Part shown: positions 17,081 to 25,610 of the stretch, piece after piece | Numbering within the stretch: position 1 is the stretch's first letter | Layout of the letters: each line of letters starts with the position of its first letter | Assembly (NCBI GenBank): GCA_041917295.1 | Contig: JAYRXX010000063.1 | Span: 62,001-126,000 of the forward strand | Length of the DNA stretch: 64,000 bases | Reading direction: 5' to 3' | From: JADKHR01 sp041917295 | GTDB lineage: Bacteria; Elusimicrobiota; Elusimicrobia; FEN-1173 | The notes under the pieces: generated by a model | The model's database searches: none | Told to the model about the DNA's origin: nothing | What the model saw: only the letters and a program-made list of their open reading frames with translations | Position numbers and translations under genes: made by a program

Positions 17081-17292
17081 GCCGCGCGTTCGGATGCCAG
17101 GAACGCCGCGTATTCAAGGCACGCTTTGATGTCGAGACTCACCGCGCGGGGAAATTGCCGAAGAATTTCCGCCTCCGTTTCCCCGGCGGCCAAATGACTG
17201 AGGATAACCCGCACTGGAATCCGAGTTCCCCGGATGCACGGTTCCCCGGCGCAAACCGCGGGATCGGAGACGACGCGATCAGGAACATTCAT
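17077..17292 (-). CDS. DUF433 antitoxin-like protein
   Basis: 71 residues from the ATG at 17292 (MNVPDRVVSDPAVCAGEPC). The family motif GEPCIRGTRIPVRVIL is complete, followed by a winged-helix-like pattern AAGETEAEILRQFPRAVSLDIKACLEYA. DUF433 proteins pair with DUF5615 PIN-like toxins as VapBC-like modules and probably bind DNA. Its stop overlaps the start of the broken toxin by 4 nt (ATGA). The pair interrupts the LPS cluster, between the polysaccharide deacetylase and a GT9 gene. Confidence 0.85.
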   Translation of the reverse strand: MNVPDRVVSDPAVCAGEPCIRGTRIPVRVILSHLAAGETEAEILRQFPRAVSLDIKACLEYAAFLASERAA

Positions 17293-17368
17293 AAACACCC
17301 CACCCCTTCCGAAACACACTCAACAGATTACACACAGAAAAATAGTAGCACTTTTTCGAAAATGGAAA

Positions 17369-18175
17369 TCAAAACCGGCTTTGGCCGCGGGTGAGGTTGA
17401 GGTGGAAGTCCCAGCGGGTGTCGTCGCCCCGGACAAAAATGCGTTTGAGGCAAAAGGGGGCCGCCGCCACGTCCGCCAAGCCCCGATGCACCGAACACGC
17501 GGTCTGATAACCCGACTTTTGGATCAGGCGACGAATGTCGCCGTTGTCGGCCCCGTCGCCGTAGGGGTGGGCGAACGACACGGGGGCCATGCCGATTTTT
17601 TCGCCCAAAATCCGACGGCTGTCCACCAACTCATTTTCCACCTCGGACAAGGGCAGGCGTGTCAACCGAGGATGATTGAGCGTGTGCGACCCAATGTCCC
17701 ACCCCGCCTTGGCGAGAGCCATCACCTCGTCCCAACTCAGCATGGGCAAACGGGTTTCCGTGGCGGGGTCGTGCCAAAAGTTGTCCCGGCCCACGGCGTT
17801 GACCACGATGTAGAGGGTCGCCGAAAAACCAAACTCGTTGAGGATTGGAAACGCGTTTTCGATATTGTTCCGATACCCGTCGTCGAAGGTCAACACCACG
17901 GCGCGGGCGGGCAAGGGCGGGCCGCCGTTGATGGATTCGGCCACACGCCGCAGGGTCACGGGGGCATAATTGTGTCGTTTTAAATAGCCCATCTGCCAGC
18001 GAAACTCGTCTTTGGACACCCACAGTTTTTTGAGCCGCGACCCCTCCGGCGGCGTCCCCACCTTGTGGTACATCAAAATCGGCATCCCCGAAGCGCGGGG
18101 TCGCCACCAGTTCCACCGGGCCGACACGCCCAGGGCGGCCAAGCCCGCCGCCACGCCGATCCCTTCAGCGAACAT
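17369..18175 (-). CDS. Polysaccharide deacetylase (NodB/CE4 domain)
   Basis: A 268-residue protein with an N-terminal hydrophobic segment (GIGVAAGLAALGV) and a CE4 domain. The segment PILMYHKVGTP starts the fold. LTFDDGYRNNIENAFPIL gives the metal-binding Asp pair, SHTLNHPRL gives the H-x3-H metal site, and FAHPYGDG is the later motif. It should deacetylate N-acetylated sugars, here probably a core or surface glycan made by the neighbouring glycosyltransferases. The start overlaps the GT2 stop by 11 nt. Confidence 0.88.
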   Translation of the reverse strand: MFAEGIGVAAGLAALGVSARWNWWRPRASGMPILMYHKVGTPPEGSRLKKLWVSKDEFRWQMGYLKRHNYAPVTLRRVAESINGGPPLPARAVVLTFDDGYRNNIENAFPILNEFGFSATLYIVVNAVGRDNFWHDPATETRLPMLSWDEVMALAKAGWDIGSHTLNHPRLTRLPLSEVENELVDSRRILGEKIGMAPVSFAHPYGDGADNGDIRRLIQKSGYQTACSVHRGLADVAAAPFCLKRIFVRGDDTRWDFHLNLTRGQSRF

Positions 18176-18917
18176 GGCCTTCTCCTTCCATGACGCGGAC
18201 CAACTTCAGCCAGGTGTAATAGGCGCTCAAGACCGCGTAAATCAGTCCAGGGTTTCCGTCTAAAAATCCCAATTTAAGCACATAACGGGAAAAAAAGTCC
18301 CAGGGCAAACGCGCGTGGCTCCAGAGGGTAAACCGCCGCCCTTTGCGGTACTTGTCCCGGGCGATCAAGCCCGTGTAGCGGTTACACTTTTCCAAATATT
18401 CCGCGAAATTTTTATAACTTTCGTGCAACACCGGGCCGCGCAATCGCCCGTAAGGGGGGACCACCGAAATGCCTTCATGAATCTCGCGCCCCTCGTAATG
18501 GGCCTTGTCCCGGCGAAACAAACGCAAATGCCATTCGCTCCAGTGCCCGCCGAAACGCAACCGGCGGCCCAAAAACAGGTTGTGGTAGCGCAGATGAAAC
18601 CCGTTCACCGTCGGTGATCCAGCCAACACGGCCCGGATCTCTTGGCCCAACGCGGGGCTGAGCCGCTCGTCGGCATCGATGTTGATCACCCAGTCCCCGG
18701 TGGCCTGTTCCAAGGCGAACTGTTTTTGAGGGCCAAACCCCGCGAAATCCCGTTCGATCACCCGGGCGCCTTTTTCCCGGGCGATGTCCCGGGTTCGGTC
18801 GGTGGAATGGCTGTCAACCAGGACAATTTCGTCGGCGACACCGTGAAGGCTGTCGAGACAACCGGGCAAATCCCGTTCTTCGTTGCGGGCAATGATAATG
18901 GCCGAAAGTCGTGTCAT
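18165..18917 (-). CDS. Family 2 glycosyltransferase of the WaaE/KdtX type
   Basis: 250 residues from the ATG at 18917, which overlaps the upstream GT4 stop (ATGA). It has the GT-A fold start LSAIIIARNEERDLPGCLDS, the metal-site motif INIDADERLSP, and HWSEWHLRLFRRDKAHYEG with REIHEG. This pattern is characteristic of WaaE-like beta-1,4-glucosyltransferases that act on the LPS inner core. The exact sugar is not predictable. The open frame upstream of the ATG is a shadow. Confidence 0.88.
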   Translation of the reverse strand: MTRLSAIIIARNEERDLPGCLDSLHGVADEIVLVDSHSTDRTRDIAREKGARVIERDFAGFGPQKQFALEQATGDWVINIDADERLSPALGQEIRAVLAGSPTVNGFHLRYHNLFLGRRLRFGGHWSEWHLRLFRRDKAHYEGREIHEGISVVPPYGRLRGPVLHESYKNFAEYLEKCNRYTGLIARDKYRKGRRFTLWSHARLPWDFFSRYVLKLGFLDGNPGLIYAVLSAYYTWLKLVRVMEGEGHVR

Positions 18918-20014
18918 GAGGGGGTCCCCCACACCTCGTTGTAGAGTGATTCGTATCCGTCCGCCATGGCCCGGGCGGTGAACCGCGCCGCCGTTTGGCG
19001 TCCCTGTTCCACCCGACGCCCGGCCTCCGCCGGGTCTTGCAAAACCCACAGAACGTTTTTCGCCAACGCCTCCGCATCCCCCGCGGGTGTGAGTTCGGCC
19101 GCGTTGGGACCTTCGTAAAGGTCCGCCAACCCGCCCACGCGGGTGGCCGCGGTAGGCACCTCCACCGCCATGGCATCGATTAATGCCCCGCCGATTCCTT
19201 CCGCCACGGAAGATAATACGAAAACATCGGCCAGGGCCGTACACGCCACCACGTCCGTTCGGTGCCCCCACAGGAAAACATGGCCGGACAAACCCAGATC
19301 CACGATGCTTTTTTCCAACACCGGCCGAAGAGGGCCTTCCCCGCAAATAACAAATTTGATTTTGGGAACCCGCGCCTGAAGCCATTTCGCCGCCCGCAAA
19401 AACGTGGCCTGATCTTTTTGGTCCACCAACGCCCCGGCGGTGAGGACCACCACATCGTCCACAGCCAACCCGCGTTCTTGACGTAACCGAACCCTGTCGG
19501 CCGACGTGGGATAGCCTTCCCGGTTGACTCCGCTGTGAATCACCCGAATCTTTTGTTTCGGAACCCCGCCCTGAACAGCGATGTCCCCCACCGCCGTGGC
19601 CACCACGGCCATGCCGTCCACCGCGGCGTACTTCCAGCGGCTGAACGGATTATGAGCCAAGGGCGTATCCACCCGTCGGGTGGCCACCAGCCTAAACCGA
19701 CCACGACCCAATTTTTTGGCCAAAGCCCCCAGCCCCGCCGCATGCCCCGTGTGGGCGTGCAAAATAGAAATGTTTTCTGCCTTCGCGTACCGTGCCAGAC
19801 GGTAAGCCAAAACCGGGTCCCACTCGCCCCAGGGTCGAACGGGCAAAACACGGAGGCCTTCTTTCTGCGCGGCCACGGCCAACGGCTCGCCAGGTCGTGC
19901 GGCGATGGTGTTGCGGTATCCGCGCCGGGCCAACTCCACCGCCAGCAAAAACGTTTGACGTTCTCCGCCTCGCCAGCCCCGTTCCGTGTTGATGTGCAAA
20001 ACGCCCCAGCTCAC
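18914..20014 (-). CDS. GT4 glycosyltransferase (group 1)
   Basis: A 366-residue GT-B enzyme. The N-terminal domain starts LHINTERGWRGGERQTFLL, and the C-terminal domain has VVLTAGALVDQKDQATFLRA and VICGEGPLRPVLE. The nucleotide-sugar E-x7-E motif appears as EGIGGALID, with Asp in place of the second Glu, a conservative but unusual change. It overlaps the next GT4 gene at 20011 by 4 nt. It probably extends the LPS core or a surface glycan; substrate unknown. Confidence 0.88.
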   Translation of the reverse strand: MSWGVLHINTERGWRGGERQTFLLAVELARRGYRNTIAARPGEPLAVAAQKEGLRVLPVRPWGEWDPVLAYRLARYAKAENISILHAHTGHAAGLGALAKKLGRGRFRLVATRRVDTPLAHNPFSRWKYAAVDGMAVVATAVGDIAVQGGVPKQKIRVIHSGVNREGYPTSADRVRLRQERGLAVDDVVVLTAGALVDQKDQATFLRAAKWLQARVPKIKFVICGEGPLRPVLEKSIVDLGLSGHVFLWGHRTDVVACTALADVFVLSSVAEGIGGALIDAMAVEVPTAATRVGGLADLYEGPNAAELTPAGDAEALAKNVLWVLQDPAEAGRRVEQGRQTAARFTARAMADGYESLYNEVWGTPS

Positions 20015-21066
20015 CGAAAGGATCTCCGTCGATGAGCCACGGCCTCGTCGTAGGCCTTTTCGGTTTTTTCTCCCATGACCGCCAGGCCAAACTGGGTCTC
20101 GGCCAAACGACGGGCCCGCTCGCCCATTTTCCGCCGCCGATCCGCGTGCTCCATAAGAAGGCCGATGGTTCGGGCCAACGCCCCCGGATTCTTAGGTGGG
20201 ACCAGATACCCGTTGTCGCCGTTCAACACCATTTCCGGCAACGCGCCAACAGCGGTGGCCACCAACGGCCGCCCGTGGGCCATCCATTCCAGAGCGGCGC
20301 GGCTAACCGCTTCGCTTTCCACGGACGCGATGATCCCCCCATGGCAGTCGTCCATAAAAGCACCCGCGTCCGGCACGCGCCCTATCACACGAACCCATCG
20401 GGACAGTCCCAAGCGGGCCGCCCGTCGTTCCAATTCGGGCTTGGATATTTTTTTATCTTCCCCCGCGACCAAAAATGTTTGATCGGTCAGCCGGGGGATC
20501 AACAGTTTAATGGCCTGAAGAAGGTAATCGTGCCCTTTGACCGGATCCAAACGGCCCAGCAACCCAAACCGCAACGGGCCCGGCGGAGGCGGGAGAGTGG
20601 GATGAATTTCGACCCCCGGATAAATGACCGACAGCCGTTCCATAAGAAAAGGAAACCGCCCGTTGTAGACCTCCGCCAACGCTTTGGACGCCACGATGAC
20701 GCCGTCCGTTTGGCGAAACAAAATAGATTGGCCTGGCCGGGGGGACGCAACCCGCGCTTCGCCCCGGGTTCGCACGAGAGCGGTGGGTTTAAACCGCGTG
20801 GCGAAAAAACCCACGCTGTGGCCCGCGCCCGTGTGGGCGTTCACCACATGAAATCCGTTCGCGCCGACCCACCGTCGAAGCCCCACGGGCGATCCCAAAA
20901 GATAAACCGGAAAACCCAAGGACTCGGCCTGACGCGCCGGCGCCAGACCGGGCCGCGCCGCGACCCAAATGTCGTGCCCGCGCTGTTTCATGGAACGGGC
21001 CGCTGCTAACCCGTAGGCGGTCAAACCCGAGTCCCAGCGTTCGTCGAGAATATGGAGAATTTTCAT
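20011..21066 (-). CDS. GT4 glycosyltransferase (group 1)
   Basis: 351 residues from the ATG at 21066, which shares bases with the GT9 stop. It begins MKILHILDERWDSGLTAYGL. RFGLLGRLDPVKGHDYLLQA and FLVAGEDKK are typical of the donor-binding domain. In the E-x7-E position it has SVESEAVSRAALEWMAHG. It resembles the preceding GT4 in overall plan but not closely in sequence. Likely role: addition of a sugar to the LPS core. Confidence 0.86.
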   Translation of the reverse strand: MKILHILDERWDSGLTAYGLAAARSMKQRGHDIWVAARPGLAPARQAESLGFPVYLLGSPVGLRRWVGANGFHVVNAHTGAGHSVGFFATRFKPTALVRTRGEARVASPRPGQSILFRQTDGVIVASKALAEVYNGRFPFLMERLSVIYPGVEIHPTLPPPPGPLRFGLLGRLDPVKGHDYLLQAIKLLIPRLTDQTFLVAGEDKKISKPELERRAARLGLSRWVRVIGRVPDAGAFMDDCHGGIIASVESEAVSRAALEWMAHGRPLVATAVGALPEMVLNGDNGYLVPPKNPGALARTIGLLMEHADRRRKMGERARRLAETQFGLAVMGEKTEKAYDEAVAHRRRSFR

Positions 21067-22088
21067 GCGGTCACCGGTGAAGGACGGGTCAATAGGCCCC
21101 GAACCGCGCTCACCACCCGATCCACGCTCACGTCGTTCATGCATCGAAAGTGTCCTTTCGGACACGTTTTCGCGCCATGGAGAGAACAGGGCCGACAATC
21201 CAGTCCTTCCGACTCCACAACCGTCGTCCAGTGCCCTTTAGGAAAGAAGCCGAACGGCTTCACGGTGGGACCAAAGATTGCCACGGTGGGAACACCCAAC
21301 GCGGCCGACACATGCAAAGCGCCGGAATCGTTGGTCAACACCACGCGGCATTGGCTCAGGACAATCATCAGGTCCCGCACCGACGTTTGTCCGGCGACGC
21401 TGACGGCCGGGGATTCCAACGTGCGCAGGACCCATTCGACCGCTCCCCTATCCGATTTTGAACCCAATAATACAACCGGTAAATTCAGTTCCCGGGACAG
21501 TCGATCCGCCGCCTGGGCAAACCGGTCCGGGAACCACCGTTTGGTGGCGTGCAAGGCCCCCGGGGCCACGCCGATGAACGGGCCGGGCCCCAACCGACGT
21601 TCAAGGTCGTCCGCCAACCGGTCTCTGGGCGGCACAGGGAGGCGGGGAACCATGTCCGTGGCCGCCACGCCGAGAGGCGCCAAGGATTCCACGTATCTTT
21701 CCACAACACCGTCGTTCAGCCGATCCGACGGCTTTTTAAACCACACCAACAGACGCCGTTCCCAGGCGCGTTTGTCGTAGCGCACGCGCCGGCCCGCGCT
21801 TGACACCAAAGACCACAAACGGGACCGAAACGTTCCATGCAAATCCACCACCAGGTCAAACCGTCTTCGCCGAATTTCCCGCGCCCACCCCCAAACACCG
21901 AGGGATTCGAATTCCGCCACCTCATCGACGTGAGGATGTCCAACCAAAACTGGCGCGAACGATTTTTTAACCAAAAAAGTTATGTGCGCCTGGGGCCAGG
22001 CGGATTTAAGCGCCGATAGGGCCGGCAAGGTCAACACCACATCGCCCAGGGACGACAACCGAATAACCAAAATTCTTTTGGGTGTCAT
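21063..22088 (-). CDS. Heptosyltransferase II-like GT9 glycosyltransferase
   Basis: 341 residues from the ATG at 22088. The start is RILVIRLSSLGDVVLTLPAL, the classical RfaF/WaaF form with the catalytic Asp. Later motifs are GVAPGALHATKRWFPDRFA, VLLGSKSD and VLTNDSGALHVSAALGVPTVAIFGP. A Cys-rich tail CRPCSLHGAKTCPKGHFRCM closes the protein. It follows waaA directly (ATGA overlap), so it most likely adds the first or second heptose to KDO-lipid A. Confidence 0.92.
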   Translation of the reverse strand: MTPKRILVIRLSSLGDVVLTLPALSALKSAWPQAHITFLVKKSFAPVLVGHPHVDEVAEFESLGVWGWAREIRRRRFDLVVDLHGTFRSRLWSLVSSAGRRVRYDKRAWERRLLVWFKKPSDRLNDGVVERYVESLAPLGVAATDMVPRLPVPPRDRLADDLERRLGPGPFIGVAPGALHATKRWFPDRFAQAADRLSRELNLPVVLLGSKSDRGAVEWVLRTLESPAVSVAGQTSVRDLMIVLSQCRVVLTNDSGALHVSAALGVPTVAIFGPTVKPFGFFPKGHWTTVVESEGLDCRPCSLHGAKTCPKGHFRCMNDVSVDRVVSAVRGLLTRPSPVTA

Positions 22089-23341
22089 GAGCGAAGGGCT
22101 CCTTCCAACAGGAGCACGTTGGATTCCAACGCGCCCCGCTGGCCGTCGGCCACTGTGCGGGCGGCCGAGCCCACGTGGTCGCGCCGAGCGCTCGACGACA
22201 ACAACAAATCGATTTGCACCGCCAAATCGTCCCCGTTGGAGACCGACACGGCGGCTTGATTTTCCACGAACAGCGCGGCCACTTCCCTGAAATTTTCCAT
22301 GTGGGGGCCGAACAGGGTGGGAACACCCCACCGAGCGGGCTCCAACGGATTTTGCCCTCCCCGGGGAACAAGGCTTCCCCCCACGAACGCCACGGTGGCG
22401 GTTGCGTAGAGGTCGGACAACTCGCCCACCGTGTCCAAAACAAGGACGTCCGCTGACCCCGAATAAGACGACAACCGGCTTCGCGGACAGACACGAAAAC
22501 CGCGTTCGGAGAAAAGCCGAGCCACGTCTCCCGCCCGTTCCGCGTGTCGGGGCGCGGCCACCAGCCGGAGAGCCGAATGCTTTTTTCGCAGAGCGGTAAA
22601 AACGTCCAACAGGGTTGATTCTTCACCGGGATGGGTGCTTCCCGCCACCCACACAGGGTCGTTACCGGAAAAACCGTAGGCGGCCCGCAACGCCGATCGC
22701 CGAGACAAGTCGGGCAAGGGCACGTCGAATTTGAGGTTGCCCGTAATGACCACGGATTGAGGTGACGCGCCCAGCTGAATATACCGGGACGCGTGGGTTG
22801 GACTTTGAACACCGACCCGGGCCAAGGTCGACAGAAGCGGCCCGAACAGCCCCCTCGCCCGGTAATACAGCGGAAATGCCTTATCTGAAATGCGCCCGTT
22901 GATGACCACCACCGGAACCCGGTGCCGCGCTAAGGTTTGGATCCAGTGGGGCCACAGTTCGGTTTCCACCAGAACCACCGCTTTGGGTTTCACGTTGTGA
23001 ATGAGCCGGCTCACCGGACCCGGCCGATCCAAGGGAGCCAAGCGAACGGTTTCCGCCAACCCCAACCGCTGAGCCAGTTCTTTGCCGTTGACAGTGGTCG
23101 TTGTAAGCAGACGCGCTACACCCGGGAACCGACCGGGCAATGCCCGCAAAAAATTCTCCGCCGCGCGCACTTCGCCCACGGACGCCGCGTGGACCCATAC
23201 CACACCTGTCGGCGACGGTTCGACGCGCCACGACAACCGTTCCGGCAACCCTTTCACCGTTCGTCTAAACCCGTAGCGCCAAACAAAAACAAGAAAAAGG
23301 AGCGGCGACAAAAGGAAAAACAAAATCGAATAAAGCGTCAT
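22085..23341 (-). CDS. waaA: 3-deoxy-D-manno-octulosonic acid transferase
   Basis: A 418-residue membrane-associated GT-B enzyme that moves KDO from CMP-KDO to lipid IVA. It begins with a membrane helix (YSILFFLLSPLLFLVFVW). GVVWVHAASVGEVRAAENFL carries the catalytic Glu. LVETELWPHWI and WVAGSTHPGEE follow, and FVGGSLVPRGGQNPLEPA lies near the C-terminus. Both ends overlap neighbours by 4 nt. The substrate-providing gene kdsB lies in the same cluster. Confidence 0.96.
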   Translation of the reverse strand: MTLYSILFFLLSPLLFLVFVWRYGFRRTVKGLPERLSWRVEPSPTGVVWVHAASVGEVRAAENFLRALPGRFPGVARLLTTTTVNGKELAQRLGLAETVRLAPLDRPGPVSRLIHNVKPKAVVLVETELWPHWIQTLARHRVPVVVINGRISDKAFPLYYRARGLFGPLLSTLARVGVQSPTHASRYIQLGASPQSVVITGNLKFDVPLPDLSRRSALRAAYGFSGNDPVWVAGSTHPGEESTLLDVFTALRKKHSALRLVAAPRHAERAGDVARLFSERGFRVCPRSRLSSYSGSADVLVLDTVGELSDLYATATVAFVGGSLVPRGGQNPLEPARWGVPTLFGPHMENFREVAALFVENQAAVSVSNGDDLAVQIDLLLSSSARRDHVGSAARTVADGQRGALESNVLLLEGALRS

Positions 23342-24003
23342 AGGGACGAGAGGACCGACTGGGCTTGGGTTTCAACAGCGATCAGTAGGTTTTTCAATTT
23401 TTCCTCCGCGGCGGGGCCGGATTCGGAAAAAAATGTCGGTTCGCCGTAAACCACGGCGTAACGGCCAAAGGGTTTGGGCACCAAGAATCGATCCCAACTG
23501 CCCAACTCTTTGACACGGCGGCCGGCCCACGCGAGCGGGACGACGGGCACTTCCATTTTGGCCGCCAGGGCCAATACGCCTGGTTGAACCGACCGAAGCG
23601 GGCCCCGGGGCCCGTCGGGCGTAAAAGCGACGGATCCACCGCCTTTGAGGACATCGACCAATTTGAGCAGGGCCGCGCCCCCGCCCCGGCTGGAGGACCC
23701 CCGCGCGGTTTCAAACCCCAACCGGTGAAGAGTTTGAGCGATCAATTCTCCGTCTTTGCTGCGGCTCACCAGCACGTGAACCCCTTCGCCGCGGTGAACA
23801 TAAAGCATCAACACCTGATACCGGTGCCAAAAAGCGTAAATCACTGGGAGGTTGCGATCACGCCGGTCCTGATAGCCGGCGGATCGTGTCAGTTTAATGC
23901 GCGAGGTCCGACCAACGCATTGCACAACGAACCACCCCGCCACGGACACGAAAAATGCCACGAAGCGGTCACGAAACGGCAACGGATTAGAAGAACGATT
24001 CAA
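23338..24003 (-). CDS. DUF374 lysophospholipid acyltransferase-family protein
   Basis: A 221-residue protein with an N-terminal membrane helix (VAFFVSVAGWFVVQCVG) and the DUF374 pattern: VIYAFWHRYQVLM (acyltransferase-type His), then VSRSKDGELIAQTLHRLGFETARGSSSRGG and VAFTPDGPRGPLRSVQPG. Homologues have been proposed to act on lipid A or phospholipids and often sit next to waaA, as here. It seems to be the first gene of the waaA sub-operon. The substrate is not known. Confidence 0.88.
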   Translation of the reverse strand: MNRSSNPLPFRDRFVAFFVSVAGWFVVQCVGRTSRIKLTRSAGYQDRRDRNLPVIYAFWHRYQVLMLYVHRGEGVHVLVSRSKDGELIAQTLHRLGFETARGSSSRGGGAALLKLVDVLKGGGSVAFTPDGPRGPLRSVQPGVLALAAKMEVPVVPLAWAGRRVKELGSWDRFLVPKPFGRYAVVYGEPTFFSESGPAAEEKLKNLLIAVETQAQSVLSSL

Positions 24004-24054
24004 ACGGACAAACCCAGCGGGTTCATGGATGGGAAGGAGGCGGGACGAATCCGA

Positions 24055-24720
24055 TTATTTTTTCTTTTTGGCCGGGGGTCCCCACGGAATCACACCGACG
24101 CGCGTGAAACGTGGTGACAAGTGGCCCACGGTGTCGAAAGAAATCCCGACCCGATCGGCGCCCAAAGCCGCAAAAGCCGACCGAGCTAATTCGGGGTCGG
24201 TAACAAACCGTTTCTCCTCCAATTCGCAGGATTCGTGGCGAGCTTCTTCGGTCACAAGCCGTTCGACAAACAGGGCCGATTGGTCCGCCAGTTCTTCACC
24301 CAACGCCGTTAACAACCGACTGCGCAACCCTTCGCCCCGGGCCAACGCGTCGCCCAACTCATTTTCAAACGGGACGCCGATGGTGGAAACAAACAGGGTG
24401 AGCGCCACCGGTTTTTTTTCGCCCTCCGCCGGGATCCACGAAGAGGCCAACCAGTCCAACGATTGGGTGGGAGTGATTGTTTCGTAGAGGGCCGCCGTGT
24501 CCAGCCGCCGGGCGGCGGAGGCGCATTCGCTTTCCACCGCTTTCTCCAGTTCGGGAGTGATCGCGGCGCCGTCCATCAGAGATTTCAAGTTGCGCAAAAC
24601 CGCGCTGGGACGGGCGTGAAGCCGAAACCGTCTAATTTTTGTGGCGGGAACAGGGGGATTGGCCGAGCTTGGCCGGGACTCCCCGGTTAGCGGAGCGATT
24701 GGGTTCGTTTCGTCTGCCAC
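24055..24720 (-). CDS. MetH activation domain-like protein, function unknown
   Basis: 221 residues from a GTG at 24720 that overlaps the secF end by 34 nt. The middle reads LFVSTIGVPFENELGDALARGEGLRS followed by LLTALGEELADQSALFVE. This recalls the reactivation (SAM-binding) domain of B12-dependent methionine synthase in its free-standing form (VCTIG..., then a long helix). DRVGISFDTVGHLSPRFTRVGVIPWG at the C-terminus matches the expected end, with a very basic tail (PPAKKKK). The usual RxSPGY-type motif is not seen, so catalytic SAM binding is doubtful. The match is from memory of the family and could be wrong. Confidence 0.5.
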   Translation of the reverse strand: MADETNPIAPLTGESRPSSANPPVPATKIRRFRLHARPSAVLRNLKSLMDGAAITPELEKAVESECASAARRLDTAALYETITPTQSLDWLASSWIPAEGEKKPVALTLFVSTIGVPFENELGDALARGEGLRSRLLTALGEELADQSALFVERLVTEEARHESCELEEKRFVTDPELARSAFAALGADRVGISFDTVGHLSPRFTRVGVIPWGPPAKKKK

Positions 24721-25610
24721 AGGTACACCATCGGCGTGGCGATGAAGATGGTTGAATAGGAGCCCACCACAACGCCAAAGGTGAGGGCCAAGGCAAAATC
24801 GCGGATGACTTCGCCGCCGAAAACCAACAGGCAGATCAAAACCAAGAAGACCGTCAACGACGTAATGATCGTTCGTGACAGCGTTTCGTTGCACGAGCGG
24901 TTAATCAAGGCATCCAAGGGTTCCTTGTTGGCACGGCCGCGAAGGCGAATATTTTCCCGGATTCGGTCGAAGATGACGATGGTGTCGTTAATGGAGTAAC
25001 CGGCCAACGTTAACAGCGCCGCAATCACCGTGATGGAAATTTCCCGACCGGTGATGGCCATGAACCCCGCCGACAAAAACACGTCGTGCACCAACGCAAA
25101 AACACCGGAAACGCCCCAAATCCAATTTTTGAATCGGACAGCCACATAGATAACGATTCCCAACATCGAAAAGAAGATGGCCAGGGACGCCTTGCCCATC
25201 AAGTGACGGCCCACCACAGGCCCCACGAATTCCGCCCTTTCAACGACGAACGGGTTGTCCAAGAACTTTTGGGCGAAAATTTCTTTAACTTTTGTTTCAA
25301 CGTCTTGCCGATCCGCGTCGGACTGTTTCGTTTTGAATCGAAGGATGAACGCGTTGTGGAGGGGAACGCTTTGCAGTTCCGCTCCCACCAAGCCGCCTTC
25401 CGTCAAGGCCGTCCGAACCTGGTCCATGGGAACCGCCGATTTCTCAAAAGAGCCTTGAATCAAGGTGCCGCCCGTGAAATCGATGCTCAGAATATTTTTA
25501 CCCCTGGACACAAGGGCTCCCACACTGAGCAAGGCCAGCAACGCGGACAGGCCGAAAAAGAGCTTGTGGTATTTGATGTAGTTGAAGTTGGGGGTTTTAA
25601 AGAGTTCCAT
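24687..25610 (-). CDS. secF: Protein translocase subunit SecF
   Basis: A 307-residue RND-fold membrane protein with six transmembrane helices. It has the SecF start FNYIKYHKLFFGLSAL, SIDFTGGTLIQGSF in the first periplasmic loop, and the C-terminal NDTIVIFDRIREN and SLTVFLVLICLLVFGG. Together with SecD it uses the proton gradient to finish protein export. secD ends 1 nt upstream, and both belong to the yajC-secD-secF unit. Confidence 0.97.
   Translation of the reverse strand: MELFKTPNFNYIKYHKLFFGLSALLALLSVGALVSRGKNILSIDFTGGTLIQGSFEKSAVPMDQVRTALTEGGLVGAELQSVPLHNAFILRFKTKQSDADRQDVETKVKEIFAQKFLDNPFVVERAEFVGPVVGRHLMGKASLAIFFSMLGIVIYVAVRFKNWIWGVSGVFALVHDVFLSAGFMAITGREISITVIAALLTLAGYSINDTIVIFDRIRENIRLRGRANKEPLDALINRSCNETLSRTIITSLTVFLVLICLLVFGGEVIRDFALALTFGVVVGSYSTIFIATPMVYLWQTKRTQSLR

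Noticed and set aside
15671..22088. The two GT9 genes as a recent duplication
   Set aside because: They share family motifs and Cys-rich tails, but the rest differs too much by eye for a recent copy.
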